64,000 nucleotides of DNA from contig NZ_CP042171.1 of the NCBI RefSeq assembly GCF_005938645.2, positions 3,596,001-3,660,000 of the forward strand. Direction: 5' to 3'. Source of the stretch: Pedobacter sp. KBS0701. Its GTDB lineage: Bacteria; Bacteroidota; Bacteroidia; Sphingobacteriales; Sphingobacteriaceae. This document shows positions 54,237-63,404 of this stretch, piece after piece (the first letter of the stretch is position 1; every line of letters starts with the position of its first letter). Both the position numbers and the translations under genes were made by a program. The notes beneath the pieces are model-generated. The model was not told the DNA's origin. It saw only the letters and a list, made by a program, of their open reading frames with translations, and searched no databases.

Positions 54237-54775
54237 TTAAACAGAATGAAATACTCAGCATTCTAATATGTAAAATTCCAGGAGTAGTTTGCCAACTGCG
54301 TTAATCCTTATGATTTGGAAATGAAGGGTTTTGTGCATTTGGCATTTTCAGTCCCGCTTTCCCTCCTGCCAATTTGATCCCGATGTAAAATCGGGAGGCA
54401 TCCGTTCCAATCGGGTTTATGAACAATGTTTTGTGCTTTGAAAAAACCGATGTTCAATAAACCTGACAGCAGCGAAAATCCTTTTTGCCAGCAGAAACCT
54501 TAATATACTGTCATGCTGAGGCACGAAGCATCTGCAAGCTATAACACAGAGGTTCCTCACCTCATCACTTCAAAACCCGCAAAAAGATTGCAGCGAATGG
54601 CAGGGCTACAGCACCTATGAAACATTGACTTTCGTTTTCAAACCCTAAAATCCTGGCATTTACTATACTAAATCAGTCTTCGACTAAGGCTGATAAGCAA
54701 CTAATTGTCTCAGCTCAAAACTAACGAAGTTTCCAACCTGCTCTTACCCTTTCAAACCTCGTGAGTTCCTGCCCC
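54237..54775. repeat. Gene-free 539-bp stretch with degenerate repeats
   Basis: Between convergent genes. Contains hairpin TCCCGAT-gtaaa-ATCGGGA (54378-54396), the repeat-like words GCAGCGAAAATCCTTTTTGCC (about 54470) and AAAAAGATTGCAGCGAATGG (about 54583), and a GTCATGCTGAGGCACGAAGCATC element near 54512. No open frame has protein-like composition. Probably remnants of dispersed non-coding repeats. Confidence 0.5.
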
Positions 54776-56137
54776 CTAAACAAAAGCAGAAAAACCAGTA
54801 ATGGCCCTACCTACAATTAGTGTATTAATTTCTTTTGTACCCTCATACGAATAAATCGCCTCAGCATCTGCTACGAAACGCGCTACATTATATTCGAGTA
54901 AAATACCGTTTCCGCCCATCACTTCCCTTGCTTTGCTTACTACATCACGCGTTCTTAATGAACAGAATACCTTGGCTAAAGAAGCATGCTCATCTTTCAA
55001 CAAACCCTGATCCTGTAATTGCGACAAGCGAAAACACAGCGTTTGCATGGCCGTTAAATTCGACAACATCTCCACCAGGTGATTTTGAATCAATTGAAAA
55101 GAAGCTATAGGTTTACCAAACTGTTTTCTGGTTTGGGTATATTCCAAGGCATTTTCATAGGCTCCGCGAGCACAGCCTACCGCCTGCCAGGCCACACCCG
55201 CTCTTGTCATTTGCAGTACCTTAGCTGTATCTTTAAAAGAGTTTGCATTTTGCAGGCGATCAGCTTCTTCAACTTCGCAATTGGTTAAAGTAATAATGCC
55301 ATTCTGCACAATCCGTAAAGCCATTTTATCCTGCATTTTCTCTACAGCAAAACCTGGATTATCTTTTTTCACGATAAAGCCTTTTACGTCTCCACTTTCC
55401 TCATCACGTGCCCAAATAATTAAGATATCGGCAAAGGTGGCATTACCTATCCATTTTTTCTGGCCATTTAATACCCATTTGCCATTTATTTTTTTGCAGG
55501 TTGTGGTTAGTCCCCCGGCTGCAGCCGACCCCACTTCAGGTTCCGTTAAACCAAATGCACCGATAATTTTAAATTGCTGCATCAGTGGTAGCCACTGTTG
55601 TTTCTGTTCCTCCGATCCACATAAATAGATCGATCCCATGGCCAGGCCGCTTTGTACACCAAAAAAAGTAGAAATTGAGGTATCAATCCTAGCCATTTCC
55701 ATTGCTAAAATACCTTCCATTAAATTCGATTTCCCCGGACAGCCATAACCTTTATAGGTTAAACCACAAATATTGAGTTCGGCAAGTTTTGGGATAATTT
55801 CGAATGGGAATTCAGCTTTGTTCCAGTAATGGTTAACAATGGGTTTCACTTCTTTTTCTAAAAAAGCACGTACTTTTAACTGGAGTTCGCGATCCTCATC
55901 TTTGAGCGCTTCGTCGCCCAAATGGTAAAAATCACCTTCAATGGGGGGTAATTCTTTCTTTTTACCCGATCCACCCATCATTTTCATCATCCCCTGGATT
56001 TGTTTATCATCCAGGCTTGATATGGTTTCGACCATTTTAGGTAAATCGACTTTTTTCGATAAAGCCTCTAACTTATCGAAATCTACATGTTTAAAAAGAT
56101 GGTAAGCGTTTTTGAGAGATGAGAATATATTCGCCAT
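54776..56137 (-). CDS. Acyl-CoA dehydrogenase, glutaryl-CoA-dehydrogenase-like group
   Basis: 453 residues. An extra N-terminal helix-rich segment (about 1-65) precedes the ACAD fold. FAD/substrate motifs are FGLTEPEVGS, KKWIGNATFAD and RKQFGKPIASFQLIQ; the catalytic Glu region is AIYSYEGTKEINTLIVGRAITG, as in glutaryl-CoA dehydrogenases (YEGT plus GRAITG). It oxidises an acyl-CoA to the 2-enoyl-CoA, possibly with decarboxylation if the substrate is glutaryl-CoA. Convergent with the lysine 6-transaminase operon. A lysine-catabolic link is possible but unproven. Confidence 0.92.
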   Translation of the reverse strand: MANIFSSLKNAYHLFKHVDFDKLEALSKKVDLPKMVETISSLDDKQIQGMMKMMGGSGKKKELPPIEGDFYHLGDEALKDEDRELQLKVRAFLEKEVKPIVNHYWNKAEFPFEIIPKLAELNICGLTYKGYGCPGKSNLMEGILAMEMARIDTSISTFFGVQSGLAMGSIYLCGSEEQKQQWLPLMQQFKIIGAFGLTEPEVGSAAAGGLTTTCKKINGKWVLNGQKKWIGNATFADILIIWARDEESGDVKGFIVKKDNPGFAVEKMQDKMALRIVQNGIITLTNCEVEEADRLQNANSFKDTAKVLQMTRAGVAWQAVGCARGAYENALEYTQTRKQFGKPIASFQLIQNHLVEMLSNLTAMQTLCFRLSQLQDQGLLKDEHASLAKVFCSLRTRDVVSKAREVMGGNGILLEYNVARFVADAEAIYSYEGTKEINTLIVGRAITGFSAFV

Positions 56138-56193
56138 TATTATTCGTTTTCAGAATAACAAATGAAGGACGGTTTTGTTGCACATTCAAAGTA

Positions 56194-56300
56194 ACCGCAA
56201 AGGCCGCTAAGTTTTTCGCTAAGGAAAAGGAAGAGAAATCTTAGTAAGACAAATCTCCACAGCTTTGCGCACTTTGCGTAAAACTTCTTTTCTTTGCGGT
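56194..56300. repeat. Inverted repeat ACCGCAAAG ... CTTTGCGGT
   Basis: Arms 56194-56202 and 56292-56300 flank AAG-rich sequence like the 39.1-39.3 kb repeat cluster. Located between acyl-CoA dehydrogenase and bshB1; no gene. Confidence 0.5.
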
Positions 56301-56307
56301 AAAAAAA

Positions 56308-57024
56308 CTACCTTAAATCAAATAAATTATCAACACCCAACAATTTCCGCGAAGTAAAGCCTTCACCAAAAGTGGCGCCAATGCTTTTACCAAATTCTCT
56401 TGAACGGCCAATCACACTTTCGAAAAATTCAGGTGATGAAATATAAGTTTGCAATCCATCTACATCAGGATTATAAAACTGTGTTTTAAAAGCTTTAATC
56501 GAGTCAATTTTCTTATCCATCTGATCAGAAATATCTACAATAATATCAGGCTTCAAGTATCTGTCCTGGATATATTGCAACAACAACCTCGGACGGTGGG
56601 CCTCTTGCTTAACACCATCTATCAACGTTTCGATTTTTGGTAAACCTGATAAAAAAACCGAATCGTAAACCAGGTCGCCTGCCCTTCCGTGATCAGGGTG
56701 CCGGTCTTCCAAAGCATTGCTTAAAATAATTTCGGGTTGATATTTTCTGATGACTTTAATTACTTCTAAACGGTGAAATTCATCGTTCTGAAAAAATCCG
56801 TCTCTCAATCTTAAATTTTCACGGACATGTAAGCCTAAAATTTTAGCAGAGTCTGCAGCCTCTTCATCTCTTGTTTCTGCCGTACCGCGTGTACCCAGTT
56901 CGCCTCTGGTTAAATCTACAATTCCAACTTTTTTACCAAGGGCAATGTGTTTTAAAATAGTACCGGAACAGCAAAGCTCAGCATCATCAGGATGCACGGC
57001 TATAACTAAAATATCTAACTTCAT
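56308..57024 (-). CDS. bshB1: Bacillithiol biosynthesis deacetylase BshB1
   Basis: 238 residues, LmbE/PIG-L zinc deacetylase fold with AVHPDDAELCCSGT at 9-22 (the HPDD zinc/catalytic motif) and further His in EDRHPDHGRAGD. The sequence IVDLTRGELGTRGTAETRDEEA is characteristic of the BshB1 type. It removes acetyl from GlcNAc-malate in bacillithiol synthesis. It is the third gene of an operon DUF4294 / peroxidase / bshB1 (8 bp gap), a thiol-redox grouping. Confidence 0.94.
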   Translation of the reverse strand: MKLDILVIAVHPDDAELCCSGTILKHIALGKKVGIVDLTRGELGTRGTAETRDEEAADSAKILGLHVRENLRLRDGFFQNDEFHRLEVIKVIRKYQPEIILSNALEDRHPDHGRAGDLVYDSVFLSGLPKIETLIDGVKQEAHRPRLLLQYIQDRYLKPDIIVDISDQMDKKIDSIKAFKTQFYNPDVDGLQTYISSPEFFESVIGRSREFGKSIGATFGEGFTSRKLLGVDNLFDLR

Positions 57025-57032
57025 GATTTAAA

Positions 57033-57545
57033 TTATTGGGTATTTTGGCTCAGCAGTTGCTGAATTTTCTTTTTAATTTTCGAACTCAACGGCTTGGTGA
57101 AGGGCAAGAAATAATCTTCCAGTTCGCCATTTTTGTTCAGGAGGTATTTATGAAAGTTCCAACGGGGTTTCGAACTTAATTTGGTGTTTTGCTTTTTATC
57201 GCTCAGGAACTGATAAAGTGGATGAGCATGTTCGCCACGAACCATAATTTTTTCAAAAACAGGGAATTTTACGCCATGGTTGATCTCGCAAAAAGATGCG
57301 ATATCGGATCCATTTAAAGGTTCCTGCTTCCCAAAATCATTTGTGGGAAAGCCCAGAATTTCAAAATCAGGGCTATTAATCTCGTCTTTAAGTTGCTGTA
57401 ATTCTTTCAACTGTGGCGTAAAACCACATTCTGATGCAGTATTTACAATTAAAACAACTTTGTTGCGGTAGGCTGATAATGGTTGTTCTTCGCCATTAAT
57501 TTTTTTAACCTTAAATGAATAAATATTCGGAATGCGTTCCTGCAT
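57033..57545 (-). CDS. Glutathione-peroxidase-family thiol peroxidase
   Basis: 170 residues. Peroxidatic Cys in NTASECGFT (near residue 40), Gln in FPTNDFGKQEP and Trp/Asn in RWNFHKYLL complete the GPx tetrad; a Cys rather than Sec form. Family members of this kind mostly use thioredoxin. Co-transcription with bshB1 raises the possibility of a bacillithiol link. No signal peptide. Confidence 0.92.
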   Translation of the reverse strand: MQERIPNIYSFKVKKINGEEQPLSAYRNKVVLIVNTASECGFTPQLKELQQLKDEINSPDFEILGFPTNDFGKQEPLNGSDIASFCEINHGVKFPVFEKIMVRGEHAHPLYQFLSDKKQNTKLSSKPRWNFHKYLLNKNGELEDYFLPFTKPLSSKIKKKIQQLLSQNTQ

Positions 57546-57551
57546 TATATG

Positions 57552-58166
57552 TTATTGATAAAATCCTGAGGTACGGATAATAGATTCTATATCCCTATCC
57601 TCATTCGGATCGTAAGTGCTTTTTAAATTATGTCCTACCACTCGGGCAACAATCTGATAAGAAAATGCAGCGAAACCGCCTTTGGTTTGCTTTACAATAT
57701 CGTATGTTGTTCTGCCCACTTCACGGTCGATCAGTTTCGTTAAAATCTGACCCTGAGTGATCGTTAGTTCCTTTATTTCGCGGTTAAACATGTCTTTAAT
57801 TTCTTTATCACATTGTTTAACCAGTTGTTTTTGTTCTTTTTTCTCAGGACTTCTGGCCAAATCTTGCTCCAATTGCTCATAACGCCGTTTTGCAAAAAGT
57901 GCATAAGGCATTACTTTTAATACGTTATACCTTAAACGGTTGTAGGCAGCCTGTTCTGCCGGCGATTTCCAGATTCTTGCTGCGTAAATGTTAACCTCAT
58001 TAAGTTGCATCCAGGGAATCATGACACCATTATCATTTGTTGAGGCTACTCTAATCGTATCACTTTTACCCTTTTTTGGAAATATAGGTGCAGAAGGATC
58101 CTGGGCCCGTAGCGAAATGCTGCAAATCATTACAATAGAAAGAAAAAAGAGCCCTTTAAATTTCAT
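57552..58166 (-). CDS. DUF4294 family secreted protein
   Basis: 204 residues. Signal peptide to about residue 21 (SISLRAQD). The remainder is helical, with NEVNIYAARIWKSPAEQAAYNRLRYNVLKVMPYA and ITQGQILTKLIDREVG, the core of the Bacteroidota-specific DUF4294. Function unknown. First gene of the operon with the thiol peroxidase (6 bp) and bshB1. Confidence 0.9.
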   Translation of the reverse strand: MKFKGLFFLSIVMICSISLRAQDPSAPIFPKKGKSDTIRVASTNDNGVMIPWMQLNEVNIYAARIWKSPAEQAAYNRLRYNVLKVMPYALFAKRRYEQLEQDLARSPEKKEQKQLVKQCDKEIKDMFNREIKELTITQGQILTKLIDREVGRTTYDIVKQTKGGFAAFSYQIVARVVGHNLKSTYDPNEDRDIESIIRTSGFYQ

Positions 58167-58181
58167 AAATTTATACTTTTA

Positions 58182-58189
58182 CAAAGTTA
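58182..58189 (-). promoter_or_regulatory. Candidate -7 box (TAACTTTG) of the DUF4294/peroxidase/bshB1 operon
   Basis: Minus-strand TAACTTTG fits TAnnTTTG, 15 bases before the ATG. No good TTTG -33 box at 19-21 bp. Confidence 0.4.
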
Positions 58190-58276
58190 GGTGTTATTTC
58201 ATATATTAGTTGTTTCACAAAACTAATATAAGTTTTATTCATAAATAAGACGCAAATTTTTACGCAAAAAATACAA

Positions 58277-60484
58277 ATGAAAACAGAGTTAGTGATTGAT
58301 TTAGAGGCGGAAAAGCAAGAGATTCTAAAAAGATATAGGGCATTACTACGGGCAAGCAAATCTACTTTACAAAAGGGCGATAAAAAAGAAATCAGAAAAG
58401 CTTTTGATATGGCACTGGAAAGCCATAAAGATATGCGCCGTAAATCTGGCGAACCTTACATCTACCATCCTATCGCTGTCGCTCAGATCGCTGCCGAAGA
58501 AATTGGATTAGGAACAACCTCTATAGTATGTGCCTTGCTACACGATGTGGTAGAAGATACCGACATCACTTTAGAAGACATTGAACGTGAGTTTGGTAAA
58601 AAAACTGCTAAAATTATCGATGGTTTGACCAAAATATCTGGCGTTTTCGATACCAATAGCTCTTTACAGGCTGAGAATTTCCGCAAAATGCTACTCACTT
58701 TGGCTGATGATGTTCGGGTAATCCTGATCAAACTTGCCGATCGTTTGCACAACATGCGTACAATGGATTTTATGCCCCGCCACAAGCAGCTTAAAATCGC
58801 TTCAGAAACCATTTATTTATACGCTCCTCTAGCCCATAGATTAGGTTTATATGCCATAAAATCAGAATTGGAAGATCTTTCAATGAAATATCTTGATCCT
58901 GATACTTATAAATTCATCGCTAAAAAATTAAACGAGAAAAAAGCAGAGCGTGCACTTTTCATCAAAAAATTCGTTGAACCGATTGATGAGATTGTTCATG
59001 AGCAAGGTTTAGTAGCCGATGTTTACGGCAGGCCCAAATCAATCCACTCCATCTGGAACAAGATGAAAAAGAAAAATATCCCTTTTGAAGAAGTGTATGA
59101 TCTTTTTGCCATCCGGATTATTTTGGATTCGGCACCCGAAAATGAAAAGGCCGATTGCTGGAAAGCGTACTCTATTGTAACGGATTTATACCGCCCAAAT
59201 CCAGATCGGTTACGCGATTGGGTTTCCTCACCAAAAGGAAATGGTTACGAAAGTTTACACACAACGGTAATGGGTCCACGCGGACAATGGGTTGAAGTAC
59301 AGATCCGTACACAACGCATGAATGAAATTGCAGAAAAAGGTTTTGCTGCACACTGGAAATATAAAGAATCAAGTAACGATAACGGTCTGGATCAATGGAT
59401 TCAGAAAGTACGCGAAATGTTAAGCAATCCTGAAGCCAATGCTTTAGATTTCCTTGACGATTTCAAAATGAACCTTTTCTCGGATGAGATTTTTATTTTC
59501 ACGCCAAAAGGCGCTTTAATACAATTGCCTTTGGGCGCTACCGCATTGGATTTTGCTTTCGAAATCCATACCGATGTGGGCGCTACCTGTATCGGTGCTA
59601 AAGTTAACCATAAGCTGGTTCCGATTTCATATAAACTGCAAAATGGCGATCAGGTAGAGATTATTACCTCAAGCAAGCAAACCCCAAAAGAAGATTGGTT
59701 AAACGTGGTGGTTACTGCTAAAGCCAAATCTAAAATTAAGTCATCGCTAAAAGAAGAAAAGCGAAAAATTGCCGAAAATGGCAAGGAAATCCTGGAAAGA
59801 AAGCTAAAGTCATTAAAAATTACTTACAATACCGATAACATTCAAAAGCTAAGTTATTTCTTTAAGCTGCCTTCTACACAAGAGCTTTTTGTAAATGTAG
59901 CCCTCGGGAAAATAGAGCTGAAAGATATTAAAGAATATCTGTCAAGCGAAAAGGAAGTCGAAAACCGTGGACCGGAACGCCCTGAAAATCTTTCGGTTGA
60001 TGGGATTAAAAGTAAAATCAAAGGTGGCGAATCTGATATTTTGCTGATTGGCGAAGATATGCAGCGCATTGACTATACCTTGGCAGCCTGTTGTAACCCA
60101 ATTCCTGGCGATGATGTTTTTGGTTTCATCACCGTGAGTGAAGGTATAAAGATTCACCGCACCAATTGCCCAAATGCAGCACAGCTAATGGCCAATTATG
60201 GTTATCGTGTGGTAAAGGCTAAATGGAACAAACAGCAGGAATTAACTTTCTTAACCGGCTTACGCATTGTAGGTATTGATGATGTCGGTTTGATTAACAA
60301 TATTACCAGGGTTATTTCTACCGACTTTAAAGTAAATATGCGTTCGATTACTGTTGATACTAATGAGGGGATTTTTGATGGTTCTATTATGATTTTTGTA
60401 AATGATACTGAACACCTCGAAAACCTGATTAAAAACTTACTAAAAGTTAGGGGAGTTACCGGAGTAACCAGATTTGATGCTTAG
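58277..60484 (+). CDS. RelA/SpoT family bifunctional (p)ppGpp synthetase/hydrolase
   Basis: 735 residues. HD hydrolase domain with His64 (YIYHP), LLHDVVEDTDIT (HD at 89-90) and KLADRLHNMRT; synthetase domain with the RLRDWVSSPKGNGYESLHT motif and EVQIRTQRMNEIAEKGFAAHWKYKE; TGS domain near 395-455; zinc-finger-like ACCNPIPGDDVFGF and a C-terminal ACT domain. Both catalytic sites look intact. It makes and degrades the stringent-response alarmone. Followed by an inverted repeat and the Fur-family gene. Confidence 0.96.
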   Translation: MKTELVIDLEAEKQEILKRYRALLRASKSTLQKGDKKEIRKAFDMALESHKDMRRKSGEPYIYHPIAVAQIAAEEIGLGTTSIVCALLHDVVEDTDITLEDIEREFGKKTAKIIDGLTKISGVFDTNSSLQAENFRKMLLTLADDVRVILIKLADRLHNMRTMDFMPRHKQLKIASETIYLYAPLAHRLGLYAIKSELEDLSMKYLDPDTYKFIAKKLNEKKAERALFIKKFVEPIDEIVHEQGLVADVYGRPKSIHSIWNKMKKKNIPFEEVYDLFAIRIILDSAPENEKADCWKAYSIVTDLYRPNPDRLRDWVSSPKGNGYESLHTTVMGPRGQWVEVQIRTQRMNEIAEKGFAAHWKYKESSNDNGLDQWIQKVREMLSNPEANALDFLDDFKMNLFSDEIFIFTPKGALIQLPLGATALDFAFEIHTDVGATCIGAKVNHKLVPISYKLQNGDQVEIITSSKQTPKEDWLNVVVTAKAKSKIKSSLKEEKRKIAENGKEILERKLKSLKITYNTDNIQKLSYFFKLPSTQELFVNVALGKIELKDIKEYLSSEKEVENRGPERPENLSVDGIKSKIKGGESDILLIGEDMQRIDYTLAACCNPIPGDDVFGFITVSEGIKIHRTNCPNAAQLMANYGYRVVKAKWNKQQELTFLTGLRIVGIDDVGLINNITRVISTDFKVNMRSITVDTNEGIFDGSIMIFVNDTEHLENLIKNLLKVRGVTGVTRFDA

Positions 60485-60487
60485 TTA

Positions 60488-60596
60488 GTCAGAAAGCTGG
60501 AAAGTCAGAGGTCCGAGGTCAAAATTTCGAAATCTAAGTCGCAAGCTATTTGTGATTTAAACTTCCGACCTCGGACCTCTGCCTTCCCGACTTTGA
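60488..60596. repeat. Large imperfect inverted repeat downstream of relA/spoT
   Basis: Perfect 15-bp arms CAGAGGTCCGAGGTC (60506-60520) and its complement (60567-60581), extended imperfectly to 60488 and 60596. A strong stem that could terminate transcription; its sequence looks like a dispersed palindromic element. Confidence 0.6.
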
Positions 60597-60640
60597 CAAC
60601 ATTTCAACAATCAAACACTATAACAATCAAACTATTTACC

Positions 60641-60648
60641 TACCTTTG
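60641..60648 (+). promoter_or_regulatory. Candidate -7 box (TACCTTTG) of the Fur-family gene
   Basis: Matches TAnnTTTG, 18 bases before the ATG at 60666. No clear -33 TTTG. Confidence 0.5.
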
Positions 60649-60665
60649 AGTGGAGTTTAAAAACT

Positions 60666-61163
60666 ATGTCTGAACAAAAAACAAATGAGCTCGTTCGCAA
60701 GATTTTTGAGGCTTATTTAGAAAACAAAAATCTACGTAAAACACCAGAGCGTTTCGCTATATTGGAAGAAATATATTCAAGAAACGACCACTTTGATGTA
60801 GAAACCCTTTATATCCACATGAAAAACCAAAAGTACCGCGTAAGTCGTGCTACGGTTTATAATACGTTGGAGTTATTGGTTTCATGCGATTTAGTTACCA
60901 AGCACCAGTTTGGTAAAAACATGGCACAATTCGAAAAATCTTATGGTTACCGCCAGCATGATCACGTGATCTGTATTGAATGCGGTAAAGTAGTAGAGTT
61001 CTGCGATCCACGTATCCACCAGATCCAAACCATGGTTGGCGATCTATTAAAATTTGATGTTAAACACCATTCGTTGAATCTTTATGGTTTCTGCTCTGAC
61101 TGCAGTATGGCCAGAAAAGTAAATGAAAATGCGGCTACAGCTGCAAAAAATGAACAAAATTAA
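60666..61163 (+). CDS. Fur family transcriptional regulator
   Basis: 165 residues. N-terminal winged helix (about 20-90: RKTPERFAILEEIYSRNDHFDVETLYIHMK, SRATVYNTLELLVSCDLV), then the metal-binding dimerisation domain with QHDHVICIECGKVVEF, the pair C-IEC and a second CSDC pair, suggesting a structural Zn site. Could be Fur or PerR; the sequence alone does not decide. It lies 37 bp before purA in the same direction. Confidence 0.94.
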   Translation: MSEQKTNELVRKIFEAYLENKNLRKTPERFAILEEIYSRNDHFDVETLYIHMKNQKYRVSRATVYNTLELLVSCDLVTKHQFGKNMAQFEKSYGYRQHDHVICIECGKVVEFCDPRIHQIQTMVGDLLKFDVKHHSLNLYGFCSDCSMARKVNENAATAAKNEQN

Positions 61164-61179
61164 ATCAAAATTCAAATAA

Positions 61180-62481
<1,302 letters not shown>

Positions 62482-62618
62482 AATCAGCGTCGTCACCCTG
62501 CATTTATTTCAGGGTCTGTTAATTTCACAAACACAATATAGATGCTGACCACGAAGTAGCTACAAGGTAATTGAAAATAGTATTTCAACTTGTAAAATAA
62601 ATCCGATAGCTATCGGAT
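62482..62618. repeat. Post-purA repeat region incl. perfect palindrome ATCCGATAGCTATCGGAT
   Basis: An ACCCTG...CAGGGT hairpin near 62497-62514 and an 18-bp loopless perfect palindrome at 62601-62618. Both words are familiar as parts of dispersed Bacteroidota repeats. Confidence 0.5.
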
Positions 62619-62631
62619 CAGCCGATATAAG

Positions 62632-62659
62632 AAAGCAATCCATAGCGGATTGCTTTTTT
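62632..62659 (+). terminator. Rho-independent terminator
   Basis: Perfect 10-bp stem AAAGCAATCC / GGATTGCTTT around loop ATAGC, overlapping a run of T (62654-62659). It is about 150 bp after purA and before the toxin-antitoxin promoter. Confidence 0.75.
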
Positions 62660-62747
62660 CGTTCAAGAGTTGTCAACTTTTAATAGCAATAGCTAGAAGA
62701 AAATTGACAACTCTTTGCCAATTGACATAGTAAATTGATTTCGACAG

Positions 62748-62779
62748 TTTGTTTTCCTTCATCAATTTAGTTATTTTTG
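62748..62779 (+). promoter_or_regulatory. Strong Bacteroidota-type promoter of the toxin-antitoxin operon
   Basis: TTTG (62748-62751), 20-base spacer, TATTTTTG (62772-62779): a full match to TTTG-N19-21-TAnnTTTG. Transcription would start near 62786, placing ATG 62797 in a short leader. Confidence 0.75.
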
Positions 62780-62796
62780 AGTATAAATATCTTATA

Positions 62797-63024
62797 ATGG
62801 CAACTATCTTAGAAAGCGAAATGCTAAATTATTTTACCCAGCTAGACGATGCCGAAAAAACTTCTGTAGTAAAAATGCTTAAAGCATTTATAAAAGGGAA
62901 AAAAGAAAATTCAAACGTTACCATTGAAGCCTATAATAATGAGCTTTTAGCCGCAGAGCATGAGTTTAAAAACGGCAATTATATTTCTCATGATGAATTA
63001 TTAAATGAGATTAAAAGTTGGTAA
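62797..63024 (+). CDS. Antitoxin of a RelE/ParE-type toxin-antitoxin pair
   Basis: 75 residues from ATG 62797 (MATILESEMLNYF); an earlier in-frame ATG at 62749 lies inside the promoter. Acidic, with a central DAEKTSVVKMLKAFIKGK and a C-terminal helix that would wrap the toxin (ELLAAEHEFKNGNYISHDELLNEIK). No recognised DNA-binding domain. The stop overlaps the toxin start by 7 bases. Confidence 0.82.
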   Translation: MATILESEMLNYFTQLDDAEKTSVVKMLKAFIKGKKENSNVTIEAYNNELLAAEHEFKNGNYISHDELLNEIKSW

Positions 63025-63323
63025 CCAAACATCTTGAAATTGTCTGGACTAAGCAAGCCAAAAGCCAATTAAGAGAAATCTATAATTACATTAGCCAAGA
63101 ATCTGTCCAAAATGCAATAAAGGTTATAAATGATTTAATTCAAGCAGTAGAAAATATAGTTCAGTATCCTGAAAAACATAAAATTGATCAATATAAAAAA
63201 GATAACGACGGAACATATCGTGCTTTTGAAAAACATCATTTTAGGATATCTTATCGAAACGAAAATCAGATAATAAGAATATTAAGGGTTAGGCATACCA
63301 AAATGAATCCTAAAAAACATTAA
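63018..63323 (+). CDS. RelE/ParE family toxin
   Basis: 101 residues. Starts at TTG 63018, as no ATG/GTG is in a suitable position. VWTKQAKSQLREIYNYISQES at the N-terminus and FRISYRNENQIIRILRVRHTKMNP at the C-terminus are typical of the RelE/ParE fold. Expected to cleave ribosome-bound mRNA (RelE-like) or inhibit gyrase (ParE-like); the sequence does not settle which. Overlap with the antitoxin and the weak start codon fit a lower toxin yield. Confidence 0.85.
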   Translation: MVTKHLEIVWTKQAKSQLREIYNYISQESVQNAIKVINDLIQAVENIVQYPEKHKIDQYKKDNDGTYRAFEKHHFRISYRNENQIIRILRVRHTKMNPKKH

Positions 63324-63389
63324 TTTTACGATACTAACCATAATTCTAAAAGATAAAAATTAATTTCTTACAATTACCATCTCTATTTT

Positions 63390-63397
63390 TACCTTTG
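63390..63397 (+). promoter_or_regulatory. Candidate -7 box (TACCTTTG) of pabB
   Basis: Matches TAnnTTTG and would start transcription at or just before the TTG at 63405, so the message may be nearly leaderless. Confidence 0.45.
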
Positions 63398-63404
63398 CGG
63401 CAGC

